DNA of 64,000 nucleotides from JBBRWO01 sp964388455 (GCA_964388455.1 CAYMAN010000003.1:1-64000), one strand, 5' to 3'; numbered from the stretch's first letter, positions 15,096 to 25,023 are shown. The notes: a model not told the origin generated them from the sequence alone. Translations and numbers: made by a program.

Positions 15096-15320
15096 ATGAG
15101 TTGGGACGGACGAGTGGACGAGCACGGTGCGCTCAGAAGATCGTGTCCGTACTGCGCTGCGGCTGACGCACGTCGGCTCGGCGACTGTTCTGTCTGCGGA
15201 CGAGTCGTGTGTGAGAACTGCGGCAACGTGCAGATAGCCATGGGCGCCAGGACCGTCACGCACCGGGAGTGCCTCAAGAAATCCAGCGGCGGCTTCAAGA
15301 TGATTCGGTTCGTCGACTAA
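15096..15320 (+). CDS. Small Cys-rich (zinc-finger-like) protein, 74 aa
   Basis: Seen: CPYC near residue 17, CSVCG near 31 and CENCG near 39, then a conserved-looking His-Arg-Glu-Cys at about 56-59, a pattern of paired cysteines typical of small zinc-binding domains. The remainder is charged and ends MIRFVD. No family name is recognised. There is no strong ribosome site before the ATG, which lowers confidence in the start. It follows aroF by 65 nt on the same strand and may be co-transcribed. The opposite strand also holds an open frame here, but the Cys spacing favours this one. Confidence 0.6.
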   Translation: MSWDGRVDEHGALRRSCPYCAAADARRLGDCSVCGRVVCENCGNVQIAMGARTVTHRECLKKSSGGFKMIRFVD

Positions 15321-15494
15321 AGACGCTGTCGGGCACATCTCGCCGAATACCGGTTCGTGGGCGCAATCACCCCCGCAGGGGGTCAAGTCGCGCTACAGTG
15401 CAACCGATGAACAAACATGAAGGGACAGTCCTTGTAGTGGGCTGCCCGGCTTCAGTTGCGAGTGAGAACTGCGCATCGTGATGTAGGGGGATGT

Positions 15495-18400
15495 ATGAAG
15501 CGCTCCTATCTGCTCCTGACAGTGATTGTGCTCTGCGCGGCGACGCTGATCTCACCGCTCTCGGCCGCGGCGTTCCAGGTTACCGGTGGCGCCGGCACTC
15601 AGACGCAGAACCCGTACGGGCTCTGGTTCGCGGGGCAAGAGGCGTGTGCGCAGGAGGGCTGCCATTCGGTCATCTCGGCACAGAAGACTCCGCACTCGAA
15701 CATGGTCACGGATGTCCAGATGTTTCCCTCCAAGCTGATTCCGTCTGCCGGGGATACGTCGTTTTGGCCGTACACGAGTGCGTTTGGCGGCCTGACTCTC
15801 AAGCCGCGCGACATGTATCTGCAGGTCGGGGATTCGCAGTTCGGCTTTCTCGAGTACATAGGTGCGACTCCCAGTGCACTCGCGACAAACGTAGTGCCGT
15901 TGGATGACATCTACGTGTGGAGCCCGATGGAGTACCTCATCGAGCAAGGCGTCTGGGCCAATCCCGCGACGCCCATCTCGTACAGCGCCTACTCGCAGAG
16001 TTGCTCTGGATGCCACAACCTTGGCGTCACCCGTCCATCCAATGCGATGTACTTGTTGCCCAACGGCGGTGTCCAGACCACTTCGACGCCCTCGAGTGTC
16101 AGCGGATTCAGCATTCAATGCGAGGTATGTCACGGATCGGGTAAATCTCCGGACGGTCACAAGAAGGGCGTGCCGTCGGTCGTCGGTGGCAAGCAGATGC
16201 TGAAGGCCCAGGTCTGCGGCCAGTGTCACGTCAATGGAGTTGCGCCTGAGAAGAACGTCAAGGGCGCGGCGTTCGGCAACCCCAACGGATACACGACGGA
16301 TGCGACACTCTCGGCGTACCTCACGCCCTTCACTACGGTCGACTCCGAGGCCACGTTCATGAACTACATCAACAACGGCGGCGCCAAGCCCAAGTTTCTC
16401 CCCAACGGTGCGGACTACTCCATGCGGCACTCGTACTACAACGAGTGGCTGATCAACAAGGTTCCCTCGTACTACGGTGGCGAAAAGGGGCACGCGGATC
16501 CATTCAACAAGGCGGTGGAGTCGTACGGTAACCCCAAGTGTCTCAAGTGCCACTCCGGACTCGGTTTCCTGAACCGGATCGGTGCTGTCGGACCCTCTGG
16601 CAAGAGGATCGTCGGTACGTTCCCGACCATCAGCGAAGTCGCGACCAGCGATCCCGGAATCTCTTGTCAGGTGTGTCACACAGGTCATGTCGGCTACAAG
16701 GAACACGGTTACGATTCGCTTCGCCGATGGGCCAACGGGCGAGTGGTGAGTTGCGGGGATTGCCACAACTGGCAGTTTGAAATGCTCAACCAGGTGGTTC
16801 AGTACGAGACCATCGCGGGCAAGGAGTACGCTCGCCCGGCGGCCAACTCTCGCACCCGTCACCCGCAGCGTGAGATGTACACCGGTGGCGCGGGTGGTGA
16901 GTACGGCATCGGCGGTATGTGGGGCATCGAGCCGGTCGGCGAGTTCATGCCCGGCGTCGAGTGCGTCGACTGCCACATGCCGCGAACGCATCGCGAGGGC
17001 ATGCCCGCCGACGACGACGGCAACGCAGAAGCGACGCGGATGTCGCATCGCTTCCACATCGTCGAACCCGGCGAAGCTGCTCGCTGGAAGCTTCGCCCCA
17101 ACGGTGACTCCTGTGTCGCGTCGTGTCACGAGCAGGACGCGGCGGAATACACGCGCACCGAGATGCAGACGTGGATCGACGCACAGCGCGCAAGCGTCCA
17201 GAAGGCTTCCGACGAGACGACAGCCGCCCTGCAGGTCGCTGCCACAGATCTCGGATTGGCGGGTTGGACGGGCTTCCTCTCCGCGCAGCCGACAACCGGT
17301 CCGGCGTCAGTCGTCACCGCCGACACGTGGAAGATGCTTCAGCGCGCTGCGCAGAATGCGGACTTCGTGATCGGGGACGGCTCCAGAGGAATCCATAACC
17401 CCAGGTACGCCCTTGCGGGGCTCGCCAAAGCGCGCACGTGGGCGAACTCGCTCGATGCTGCGCTCAGTGCCAAGATTGCTGCCAGTCCCGTCAACGGAGC
17501 GGGAGCCGAGGTCACCGGTTCGCTGCTGAGCGCCTCGGGTGACGTCATCCCCGGCGCACGGGTCGTACTCGAGACGAGTGCCAATGGTGGCGCGACGTGG
17601 AGTACTGTCACCACAGTCACCCCGAACGCCGCGACCGGCGCGTTCTCGGCGAACACGGGGCGTATCGTCGGGAGCCGACTGTATCGCTGTTCGTTCACGC
17701 CGATCGAGGGCGTCGCGTTCCTCAGTGCTCAACTGCCCGTGAGTATTCCGGTCACCACCGCGGCCTTCGCCCCGGTCAGTGCCCCCAATGGCTGGTTGAA
17801 CGCATCGCTCGTCACAGTGACACTTGGTCGCACACCCGGGAGCCTGACGTTCTACACGCTCACTGGGGCAACGACGTCATTGTTGCCAAGTGTCTACACG
17901 GGACCAATCTCGATAACCGCCGAAGGGGCGACCAAGATCACCTATTGGTCGACCGACGCCAAGGGTACCGAGGCCGCGCACACGGCGCTTGTCCGACTTG
18001 ATCGCGCGGCACCCACGGTTTCCACCGATGCGGTCGCCGAGTACCTGAACACCGCGAAGGTTCGCGTGTGGGGTTCCGACGCCGGCGCCGGCGTGAGCAA
18101 GTTCCAGTACGCTCTCGATGGTGCCGAGATGGCCACCGCAGGCAGCACCTGGGCCAGCGTGTCGTCCTCAAAGTTGGGAAGGCACTCGCTGGTGGCGCGG
18201 GTGACCGACGGTGCCGGCAAGGTCGCCACGCGGACCATCGGTTTCCGGGTTCGCACCCAGCCGTCGCTGGTGAGGTCGCCGTCAGGCGGCGTTTACACAG
18301 TCGGCAGGGGCAAGAGCCTCGCGCTCAAGGGGACACTGCGCACGGCATCCGGAGCCGCCATCGGCCGCAAGTCGGTGAAGCTCAAAAAGTCGTCCAACGG

Positions 18401-18566
18401 GACCAGCTGGCGCACGTACAAGACGCTCACCAGCAACTCATCAGGCGTTGTGAGCTACACCCTCAAGCCGGTGAGCAAGGGGACGGTCTACTGGCGCTGG
18501 TACTCTGCCGAGAACGACTCGTATCGCGCGGCCGCGAGCTCCAAGGTGCGCATCGTCACCCCGTAA
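15495..18566 (+). CDS. Secreted multiheme cytochrome c with C-terminal surface domains
   Basis: Probable extracytoplasmic electron carrier or reductase, 1023 residues. Seen: signal peptide 1-26; heme motifs CX2CH at about 170, 209, 241, 349, 391, 420 and 490, plus CX4CH (C51-C56-H57) and CX3CH (C540-C544-H545), so seven canonical and two unusual sites. The CVDCHMP motif and following long helices recall the octaheme/NrfA-like family. From about 660 on there are beta-sandwich regions (Carboxypeptidase-regulatory-like, Ig-like) and a final SLVRSPSGG... domain that resembles surface-retention modules. The ATG at 15495 follows GTAGGGGG; an earlier in-frame start would give a longer non-signal leader. 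No partner cytochrome or maturation gene lies nearby. Extracellular electron transfer is plausible but unproven. Confidence 0.92.
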   Translation: MKRSYLLLTVIVLCAATLISPLSAAAFQVTGGAGTQTQNPYGLWFAGQEACAQEGCHSVISAQKTPHSNMVTDVQMFPSKLIPSAGDTSFWPYTSAFGGLTLKPRDMYLQVGDSQFGFLEYIGATPSALATNVVPLDDIYVWSPMEYLIEQGVWANPATPISYSAYSQSCSGCHNLGVTRPSNAMYLLPNGGVQTTSTPSSVSGFSIQCEVCHGSGKSPDGHKKGVPSVVGGKQMLKAQVCGQCHVNGVAPEKNVKGAAFGNPNGYTTDATLSAYLTPFTTVDSEATFMNYINNGGAKPKFLPNGADYSMRHSYYNEWLINKVPSYYGGEKGHADPFNKAVESYGNPKCLKCHSGLGFLNRIGAVGPSGKRIVGTFPTISEVATSDPGISCQVCHTGHVGYKEHGYDSLRRWANGRVVSCGDCHNWQFEMLNQVVQYETIAGKEYARPAANSRTRHPQREMYTGGAGGEYGIGGMWGIEPVGEFMPGVECVDCHMPRTHREGMPADDDGNAEATRMSHRFHIVEPGEAARWKLRPNGDSCVASCHEQDAAEYTRTEMQTWIDAQRASVQKASDETTAALQVAATDLGLAGWTGFLSAQPTTGPASVVTADTWKMLQRAAQNADFVIGDGSRGIHNPRYALAGLAKARTWANSLDAALSAKIAASPVNGAGAEVTGSLLSASGDVIPGARVVLETSANGGATWSTVTTVTPNAATGAFSANTGRIVGSRLYRCSFTPIEGVAFLSAQLPVSIPVTTAAFAPVSAPNGWLNASLVTVTLGRTPGSLTFYTLTGATTSLLPSVYTGPISITAEGATKITYWSTDAKGTEAAHTALVRLDRAAPTVSTDAVAEYLNTAKVRVWGSDAGAGVSKFQYALDGAEMATAGSTWASVSSSKLGRHSLVARVTDGAGKVATRTIGFRVRTQPSLVRSPSGGVYTVGRGKSLALKGTLRTASGAAIGRKSVKLKKSSNGTSWRTYKTLTSNSSGVVSYTLKPVSKGTVYWRWYSAENDSYRAAASSKVRIVTP

Positions 18567-18588
18567 GCTGACCCTCACATGACTGATC

Positions 18589-18620
18589 CATTCACGCCGT
18601 CCCTCGGGGCGGCGTGAATG
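18589..18620 (+). terminator. Terminator after the multiheme cytochrome
   Basis: CATTCACGCCG pairs perfectly with CGGCGTGAATG around a 10-nt loop, 22 nt after the stop and 16 nt before pcrA. No T-tract follows, so read-through into pcrA is possible. Confidence 0.65.
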
Positions 18621-18636
18621 GTAAACTGCCCTTCCT

Positions 18637-20910
18637 ATGGCTATCGACCTCACCTCACTCAACCCCGCGCAGCGCGAAGCTACACTTGCCACCGAAGGCC
18701 CACTTCTGGTCCTGGCAGGCGCTGGCTCGGGCAAGACACGCGTGCTCACATACCGAATCGCGCACCTTATAGGCGACCTGCGCGTGAGCCCGCATGAGAT
18801 CCTCGCGATCACCTTCACCAACAAGGCCGCCGCCGAGATGCGCGAGCGCCTGAGCAAGCTACTCTCCGAGTACGGCTACAGTGCGCATGGCATGTGGGTG
18901 CTCACGTTCCATGCGATGTGTGTACGCATGCTTCGCGCCGACGGCGAGATGCTCGGCTTCACGCGCAACTTCACGATCTATGACTCCGACGACTCCAAGC
19001 GCATGTTCAAGGACGTCATGCGCGAACTCGACATCGACGACAAGGTCTACCCGCTCAACGGCATCATCCACCGGATCTCGGCGGCTAAGAACGAGCTGAT
19101 GACACCCGCCGAGTTCTCTGCCAAGGCGGTGTCGCCGATGGACAAGAAGGCGGGCCAGATATACGCCCGCTACCAGTCGCGGCTGCTGTCCTCTAACGCG
19201 ATGGACTTCGACGACCTGCTCGTCAACGCCTACCGTCTCCTCGCCGAGAACCCTGCGGTGCTTGCCGCCTACCAGCACCGGTTCCGCTACATCAGCGTGG
19301 ACGAGTACCAAGACACCAACCACGCGCAGTACCGCATCACCAACCTGCTTGCGGCGGCGCACAGCAACCTGATGGTGGTGGGCGACGACGACCAGTCGAT
19401 CTACAGCTGGCGCGGTGCGGACCTGCAAAACATCCTCGACTTCGAGGCGGACTATCCCGCTGCGACCGTGGTCAAGCTTGAGCAGAACTATCGCTCCACA
19501 GCGCGCATTCTGGCGGCTGCAAACGCCGTCGTCGCAAACAACCCCAACCGCAAACCCAAGACGCTCTTCACCGCCAACGCCGAGGGCGAAAAGATCGCGA
19601 GCTATCTGGCGAGCGACGAGCGCGACGAGGCGCGGTTCATCGCGGCCGAGATCGAGAAGGTCATGCGAGCCGATAACCGGCGCTACACCGACTTCGCGCT
19701 CTTCTACCGCACCAACGCGCAATCGCGTCAGCTGGAAGACGCATTGCTGCGAGCGGGCGTGCCGTACCGCATCGTCGGCGGCACCAAGTTCTTCGACCGC
19801 GCCGAGATTCGCGACGTGATGGCGTACCTCAAGGCCGTCGTGAACCCGTGTGACGAGATCAGCCTCAAGCGCATCATCAACACCCCCAAGCGCAGCATCG
19901 GGGGCACGACCGTCGAGCGGGTGGAGTTCGCTGGCCGAGAAGCCGGCATCAGCTTCGAGGAGGCGCTGCGCCTCGCGCCCGATGACGACCAGCACCGTTC
20001 CGGCGCTCGCACCGCCATCGCCGGCTTCGTCGCGCTCATGGACGAGCTGCGCTCGATGCAGGGCGACCTGCGTGACATCGTCGAGATGATCGTCGCCAAG
20101 ACCGGGCTCATCGAGGCGCACGAGGCCGAGCGCACCGACGAGGCCCAGGGTCGCGCAGACAACATCCGCGAGTTCTTCGGCGTCGTCGCCGAGTTCGCCG
20201 AGAACCATGAGGCGCCCGATCTGCCCGCGTTCATGGAGTGGCTCGCGCTGCGCACCGACCTCGATTCGCTCGCAGAAGGCGACGAGTTCGTCACGCTGAT
20301 GACGGTTCACACCGCCAAGGGGCTTGAGTACCCGGTGGTGTTCGTCGCCGGCCTCGAGGAGTCGATATTCCCGCACCAGAACTCGATCTTCGCCTCCGAC
20401 GGCAAGGGTCTCGAGGAGGAGCGCCGTCTCGCGTACGTCGCCATCACGCGTGCGCGCGAGCGGCTGTACCTCACTCTGGCGGCCTCGCGCTCGATCTACG
20501 GCTCGACCCAGCACAATCCGCCGTCGCGCTTCATCGGCGAGATTCCGGCCGAGCACGTCGCGGCCAGCGGCGTCGGATCGATGGGCGTCAGCGGCTCGGG
20601 CTACGAGAAGCGAGGCGACCGCCGAGGTACCTTCGGGCACGGAAGTGGGACCGGCACCGGCGGCGGTCACGTCTTCGGCAGTGGCGCACCCAGACCGTCA
20701 ACCGGCAGTGGATTCGCGACGCCGGCGAGCAAGAAGCCGCAGACGCCGTCGGAGTCCTTCGCGGTGGGCGACTTCGTGGACCATAAAGCGTTCGGACGCG
20801 GTCGCGTCATGAGCGTGAAGGGCGACGCGCTCGAGATCCGCTTTGACCGCACGCGCGAGACCAAGAAGCTGCTCGTGGGGTACGCACCTATCGTGAAGCT
20901 CAAGAGCTAG
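18637..20910 (+). CDS. pcrA: UvrD/PcrA-type DNA helicase
   Basis: 3'-5' superfamily-1 helicase of DNA repair and replication, 757 residues. Seen: Q-motif LNPAQREA, Walker A AGAGSGKT at about 28-35, motif Ia ITFTNKAAAEM, motif II VDEYQDTN, motif III VGDDDQSIYSWRGA, motif IV with QNYRST, motif V LMTVHTAKGLEYPVVFVAG, motif VI YVAITRARERLYL. A Gly/Ser-rich linker (about 645-705) leads to a Tudor-like C-terminal domain, FAVGDFVDHKAFGRGRV, which in PcrA contacts RNA polymerase. The ribosome site is poor. The gene starts just after the cytochrome terminator; the pyrophosphatase gene follows by 14 nt. Confidence 0.97.
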   Translation: MAIDLTSLNPAQREATLATEGPLLVLAGAGSGKTRVLTYRIAHLIGDLRVSPHEILAITFTNKAAAEMRERLSKLLSEYGYSAHGMWVLTFHAMCVRMLRADGEMLGFTRNFTIYDSDDSKRMFKDVMRELDIDDKVYPLNGIIHRISAAKNELMTPAEFSAKAVSPMDKKAGQIYARYQSRLLSSNAMDFDDLLVNAYRLLAENPAVLAAYQHRFRYISVDEYQDTNHAQYRITNLLAAAHSNLMVVGDDDQSIYSWRGADLQNILDFEADYPAATVVKLEQNYRSTARILAAANAVVANNPNRKPKTLFTANAEGEKIASYLASDERDEARFIAAEIEKVMRADNRRYTDFALFYRTNAQSRQLEDALLRAGVPYRIVGGTKFFDRAEIRDVMAYLKAVVNPCDEISLKRIINTPKRSIGGTTVERVEFAGREAGISFEEALRLAPDDDQHRSGARTAIAGFVALMDELRSMQGDLRDIVEMIVAKTGLIEAHEAERTDEAQGRADNIREFFGVVAEFAENHEAPDLPAFMEWLALRTDLDSLAEGDEFVTLMTVHTAKGLEYPVVFVAGLEESIFPHQNSIFASDGKGLEEERRLAYVAITRARERLYLTLAASRSIYGSTQHNPPSRFIGEIPAEHVAASGVGSMGVSGSGYEKRGDRRGTFGHGSGTGTGGGHVFGSGAPRPSTGSGFATPASKKPQTPSESFAVGDFVDHKAFGRGRVMSVKGDALEIRFDRTRETKKLLVGYAPIVKLKS

Positions 20911-20924
20911 CAACCGGAGGACCC

Positions 20925-22553
20925 ATGGGCCCCATCCTGGTATTCGGCCACAAGAATCCCGATAACGACAGCGTGTGCTCGGCGGTCGCCTACGCGCACC
21001 TGAAGAACCTCACCGATACCGAGAACGTCTACGTGCCTGCGCGTCTCGGGCCGATTCCGCGCGAGACGGCGTGGGTGTTCGCGCGCTTCGGCGTCGCGAT
21101 GCCCGAGGAGATCAGCCACGTCCGCACGCGCGTGCTCGACGTCATGACGCCCGACCCCGTCACCATCACCGCCGAGGAGCCGATGCTAGTCGCCGGTCGC
21201 GTCATGCGCGAGAACGGCGTACGCGGGCTCCCGGTCGTCGACGCGGATGGCCGTGCGCTGGGACTCGTAAGCGAGCGCGTCCTCGCTGAGCGCTACCTCG
21301 ATGAGACTGAGATCGCCGGCTTCCAGCGCATGCCCGCCACGGTCGACGCCTTGGCGCGCGTCCTCGACGCCGAGGTGGCCTGTGGGGACCCTGCGGCGCT
21401 GATCGCTGGTGACGTGCTCGTTGGCGCAGCGGAGCCATCGACGCTTGTCGCTCTCATCAAGCCCGGTGACACCGTGATCGTTGGCGACCGACTGCGCACG
21501 CAGCCGGCCGCCATCGAGGCCGGCGTGGCGCTGCTGGTTTCGACCGGTGGCTTCCGTCCCGCGCCTGAAGTCATCGCTCTGGCGCAGGCCCGCGGTGCCG
21601 CAGTGCTCGTGACGCCGCACGACACCTACTCGGCGGCGCGGCTTGTTTCGCTCGCGCACGCCGTCGGCGACCTGATGGACACCGAGGTGCTCACCGTCGG
21701 CCCCGAGACACTCCTGTCCGAGGCCGCCGAGGACCTCATCGCAAGCGCACACCGAGAGGCCATCGTGGCCGACGCAAGCGGACGCGTGGCCGGAATCCTG
21801 ACCCGCACCGATGTCGCGCGGGGCGCCCGGCGTCGCGTCGTGCTGGTCGATCACAACGAGCGAGCGCAGTCCGCTGCCGGCATCGAGGATGCAAGCGTCG
21901 TCGAGATCGTCGACCACCACCGCGTGGGGGACATCCAGACCTCGGGCCCGATCCTGTTCCTCAACCTTCCCGTCGGCGCCACGGCGACGATCGTTGCCGT
22001 TCGTTACGAGCAGCTGGGCGTCGAGATACCCGCTGCGATGGCCGGCATTCTGCTCGCCGCGCTCCTGACCGACACCGTGCTCCTGAAGTCGCCGACGACC
22101 ACGGACACTGATCGCCGCATCGCGGAAGCACTCGCCGCCACCCTGGACCTCGATCCGCTCGAGTTCGGCATGGAGGTGTTCCGCTCGCGCTCTGTTGGCG
22201 AGGTGTTCTCGGCGGCGGCGGTGGTGGGGACCGACGCCAAGGAGTTCCGCGTGGGAGACCGCACGGTGCTCGTTGCGCAGTACGAGACGGTCGATCTGGA
22301 TGCGGTCATGGGCCACGCCGATGAGATCCGCGCAGCGATGCAGGAGCGTTGCGATGCACATGGCTTCGAGGCGGTCGTGCTCATGGCGACCGACATCGTC
22401 CGAGAGGGGAGCCAGATCCTCGCCGTCGGAAACACGCGACTCGTTGAGCGGGCGCTCGCCATCTCACTCGGCGACGGATCTGCGTGGATGCCGGGTGTGC
22501 TCTCCCGCAAGAAGCAGATCGCCGCGCGGTTGGTGGACGCGAGCTCTCGATGA
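20925..22553 (+). CDS. ppaC: Manganese-dependent inorganic pyrophosphatase with CBS-DRTGG insert
   Basis: DHH-family phosphoesterase predicted to hydrolyse pyrophosphate; 542 residues. Seen: GHKNPDNDSVCSA at 8-20 (metal ligands of the DHH domain), a CBS motif at about 70-125, a DRTGG region at about 130-245, the second CBS at about 250-300, then VEIVDHHRV and the DHHA2 part with a C-terminal SRKKQIAARL, the substrate-binding SRKKQ signature. The CBS insert makes the enzyme sensitive to adenine nucleotides in characterised homologues; that regulation is inferred here. The start has a good CCGGAGGA ribosome site. Coupled to the next gene by ATGA. Confidence 0.94.
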   Translation: MGPILVFGHKNPDNDSVCSAVAYAHLKNLTDTENVYVPARLGPIPRETAWVFARFGVAMPEEISHVRTRVLDVMTPDPVTITAEEPMLVAGRVMRENGVRGLPVVDADGRALGLVSERVLAERYLDETEIAGFQRMPATVDALARVLDAEVACGDPAALIAGDVLVGAAEPSTLVALIKPGDTVIVGDRLRTQPAAIEAGVALLVSTGGFRPAPEVIALAQARGAAVLVTPHDTYSAARLVSLAHAVGDLMDTEVLTVGPETLLSEAAEDLIASAHREAIVADASGRVAGILTRTDVARGARRRVVLVDHNERAQSAAGIEDASVVEIVDHHRVGDIQTSGPILFLNLPVGATATIVAVRYEQLGVEIPAAMAGILLAALLTDTVLLKSPTTTDTDRRIAEALAATLDLDPLEFGMEVFRSRSVGEVFSAAAVVGTDAKEFRVGDRTVLVAQYETVDLDAVMGHADEIRAAMQERCDAHGFEAVVLMATDIVREGSQILAVGNTRLVERALAISLGDGSAWMPGVLSRKKQIAARLVDASSR

Positions 22554-23248
22554 GTCGCGATCCGGAGACGAGGACGCCGGATGCTCCATTGCCAGGGCGC
22601 AGGCCCTTGCGCCGCGGACCGCTGATCGTCGGTATCCTGGTCGCGCTCGCCTGCTTCGCCGGCTTCTGGGAGCTCGCCGAGGAGTTCGCGGGCTCGCCCG
22701 CAGTGCTCGGTTTCGACGCAGTGGTCTCGGCCGCCGTTGTCGAGTGGCGCGCTCCGGTTACCACGCTCCTCGCTCGCGGGGTGACGACCACCGGTGGCAC
22801 GCTCGTGATCACGATTCTGACGACCGCGCTGGTCATCGCTTTATGGCGGCGTCGGCATGCGTTCGCCGTGAGTGCGGTCATCGCCATCGGGGGCGGTGCC
22901 TTGATGGTGAACCTGATGAAGGGTGGGTTTGGACGCGCTCGCCCGTCAGCCGAGACCGCGCTGGTCGCACTGCCGCACTCCCTGAGCTTCCCATCGGGGC
23001 ACTCGATGGGAAGTCTATGCCTCGCCGGCGTACTCACCTACCTGACACTGCGTTCCGGGATGCTGCGCGCCACCAAGGTCGCGATCGTCTCCGGGCTCGT
23101 GGTCTGGGTCGTGGCTGTCGGCATGTCACGCGTGTACCTGGGCGTTCACTGGCCTAGCGATGTAGTTGCGTCGTGGCTTCTCGGCGTGGGGTGGCTGGCG
23201 CTGCTCATCGGCTACTCTGAGGCACGCAGAGAGATGCCGCAGCGCTGA
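22550..23248 (+). CDS. PAP2-family membrane phosphatase
   Basis: Lipid phosphate or undecaprenyl pyrophosphate phosphatase, 232 residues, acting at the outer face of the membrane. Seen: the three-part PAP2 signature, KGGFGRARP at about 121-130, PSGHS near 144-148 and SRVYLGVHWPSD at about 187-198, with six hydrophobic segments. The start ATG overlaps the pyrophosphatase stop. The pairing with a pyrophosphatase is suggestive of phosphate release but not diagnostic of the substrate. It is convergent with the sensor kinase gene. Confidence 0.92.
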   Translation: MSRDPETRTPDAPLPGRRPLRRGPLIVGILVALACFAGFWELAEEFAGSPAVLGFDAVVSAAVVEWRAPVTTLLARGVTTTGGTLVITILTTALVIALWRRRHAFAVSAVIAIGGGALMVNLMKGGFGRARPSAETALVALPHSLSFPSGHSMGSLCLAGVLTYLTLRSGMLRATKVAIVSGLVVWVVAVGMSRVYLGVHWPSDVVASWLLGVGWLALLIGYSEARREMPQR

Positions 23249-23265
23249 CGGCCTACCGGCATTGG

Positions 23266-25023
23266 CTACACGGCGCGTGGGAAGCGCAGAGTGAATGTCG
23301 TGCCTGTTCCCTCCTGAGACTCGACACTCACCGTGCCGCCGCTCCGCTCGGTCACGTGGCGAACCAAGGCGAGTCCGAGCCCCGTACCGCCGCTGTCGCG
23401 ACTGCGCGCCCGGTCGACGCGGTAGAAGCGCTCGAAGATCCGGGGCAGATGCTCCGGTGCGATGCCCTGGCCGGTGTCGCTGACGGCGATGGTGACTACC
23501 GAGGTGTCGGCGCGCACAACCATGCGGACGGAGCCTTCGACGGTGTAGGCGAGCGCGTTGTCGACCAGGTTGTCGAGCGCCACGGCGATGTCGGTCGGGT
23601 CAGCCGTTGCGAAGACGTCGACATCGCGCACCGCAGAGAGGTCGGCTTCAAGGGCAAGCCCCGCACGCGCTGCGGCATTCCGATGCCCCACGATGGCGTT
23701 ATCGACGGCCGATCGCACGTTGGCGACGGTTCCCGGGTCGGGCGCGGTATCCAGGCGCGACAGGTCGAGCAGGTCGCCCACCAGCCGCTTGAGTCGGGCG
23801 GCCTCGGCCTCGATCTGACGGCTGAACATCAGCGAGGTCTCGATGTCGCCATCGGATGCGGCCGTCTCGGCGGACTCCGCGAGCAGCTGTATGCCGGCCA
23901 CCGGCGTCTTGAGTTCGTGGCTCGCGTTGGCGACGAAGTCGCGGCGCATCGCATCGAGGCGCGCGCGCTCCGTGATGTCCGAGACCACTGCGAGCGTGCC
24001 TCCGCCACCGGCGTCACCCAGCGGCACCACCAGGAGCCGCAGCGTCCTGCCGAGCGGATCGGGCCGCATATCCGCCGAGAACGGCCGTGTATCGCCGAGG
24101 TGCTCCCGAACCGCGCCGATGAGCGACGCGGGCAGGCAGGTCGCGGTCAGTTCGACGTCACGGAAGCCGTCCGAGGGCGCCCTGAAGAGCCGTTCGGCGG
24201 CATTGTTGGCGTAGTGGATGACGGAGCCGTCCAGCAGGAACACCGCGTCTGTGAGGCCGTTAAGGGTCGTGCGCAGCGTATGCTGCTCCGCCTCAAGCGC
24301 CTCGATGCGCGCTCGCATCTGATCGCGCAGGGTTGTAAGTGAATCCGCGAGGGTTGAGAGCGATCGTGGGACCTCGGGAATCTCGAGGGTGAGATCGCCC
24401 TCAGCCATCCTCTCGGCCGACTGGGAGAGCGCAGCGACAGGGTCTGCCGCCTCAGCGCTGGCCCAGATCGCGATGCCCGCTGTCACCACGAGTGTGAGCG
24501 CAAGCAGGAGCAGGCCGATGCTCCGGGACCGCGCTGCGACGGCGTTGATCTCGGTTATCGGCTGGGAGACGCGGAGTGCCACGCGCTCACCACTGATGTT
24601 GGCAGGGACCGCGACGTAGAGCTCGTCATCACCGCGCGTGCGAGACACACGACGATCCGATCCGACCTCGCCCTTGAGCGCCGCGGCGATCTCGGGGCGA
24701 TTGGCGTGGTTGTCCATCTCTGACGGGACCTCGGCGGAGTCGGCAAGTACCACTCCGTCGCCTGCGACGATCGTGAGCCGCACGTCGGTGCGAGCCACGA
24801 GCCGGCGCGCGACTTGCATGGGGGTCGCCGAGGACTCCGACGCCACCAGGGATGCGGCCTGCGCGACCGCAGTGAGGTTGCTGGTCTGCTGACGCACGGC
24901 GGCCTGAGTGAGCGGCGAGTAGAGCGACCAAGCCCAGGCACTCGCCAGAACGAGTGCCACGAGCGCATAGCCGACGACGATCCGACCTCGGAATGACTGC
25001 GCAAAGGCGGGCAGGCGACTCAT
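23266..25023 (-). CDS. phoR: Sensor histidine kinase, PhoR-like
   Basis: Membrane sensor of a two-component system, 585 residues. Domains: TM1 about 14-36; extracytoplasmic sensor about 37-165 (degenerate PAS/Cache-like); TM2 about 168-188; HAMP about 190-245; PAS about 250-345; HisKA with FVANASHELKTPVAG, phospho-acceptor His369; HATPase with NLVDNALAYT, DTGQGIAPEHLPRIFERFYR and GGTGLGLALV. The start overlaps the regulator's stop by 4 nt. The divergent pstSCAB genes make phosphate limitation the likely signal; in related systems PstB/PhoU modulate PhoR through its PAS domain. The symbol rests on domain layout and context. Confidence 0.93.
   Translation of the reverse strand: MSRLPAFAQSFRGRIVVGYALVALVLASAWAWSLYSPLTQAAVRQQTSNLTAVAQAASLVASESSATPMQVARRLVARTDVRLTIVAGDGVVLADSAEVPSEMDNHANRPEIAAALKGEVGSDRRVSRTRGDDELYVAVPANISGERVALRVSQPITEINAVAARSRSIGLLLLALTLVVTAGIAIWASAEAADPVAALSQSAERMAEGDLTLEIPEVPRSLSTLADSLTTLRDQMRARIEALEAEQHTLRTTLNGLTDAVFLLDGSVIHYANNAAERLFRAPSDGFRDVELTATCLPASLIGAVREHLGDTRPFSADMRPDPLGRTLRLLVVPLGDAGGGGTLAVVSDITERARLDAMRRDFVANASHELKTPVAGIQLLAESAETAASDGDIETSLMFSRQIEAEAARLKRLVGDLLDLSRLDTAPDPGTVANVRSAVDNAIVGHRNAAARAGLALEADLSAVRDVDVFATADPTDIAVALDNLVDNALAYTVEGSVRMVVRADTSVVTIAVSDTGQGIAPEHLPRIFERFYRVDRARSRDSGGTGLGLALVRHVTERSGGTVSVESQEGTGTTFTLRFPRAV

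Noticed and set aside
15408..15482. 24-codon open frame just before the cytochrome gene (possible leader peptide)
   Set aside because: No ribosome site, no regulatory codon run and no paired attenuator hairpins.
15552..17129. 525-codon open frame antisense to the cytochrome gene
   Set aside because: The plus strand has a signal peptide and nine heme motifs; the minus reading has Arg/Val/Asp-rich shadow composition.
18859..20670. 603-codon open frame antisense to pcrA
   Set aside because: pcrA shows every helicase motif; the antisense frame is a third-position GC artefact.
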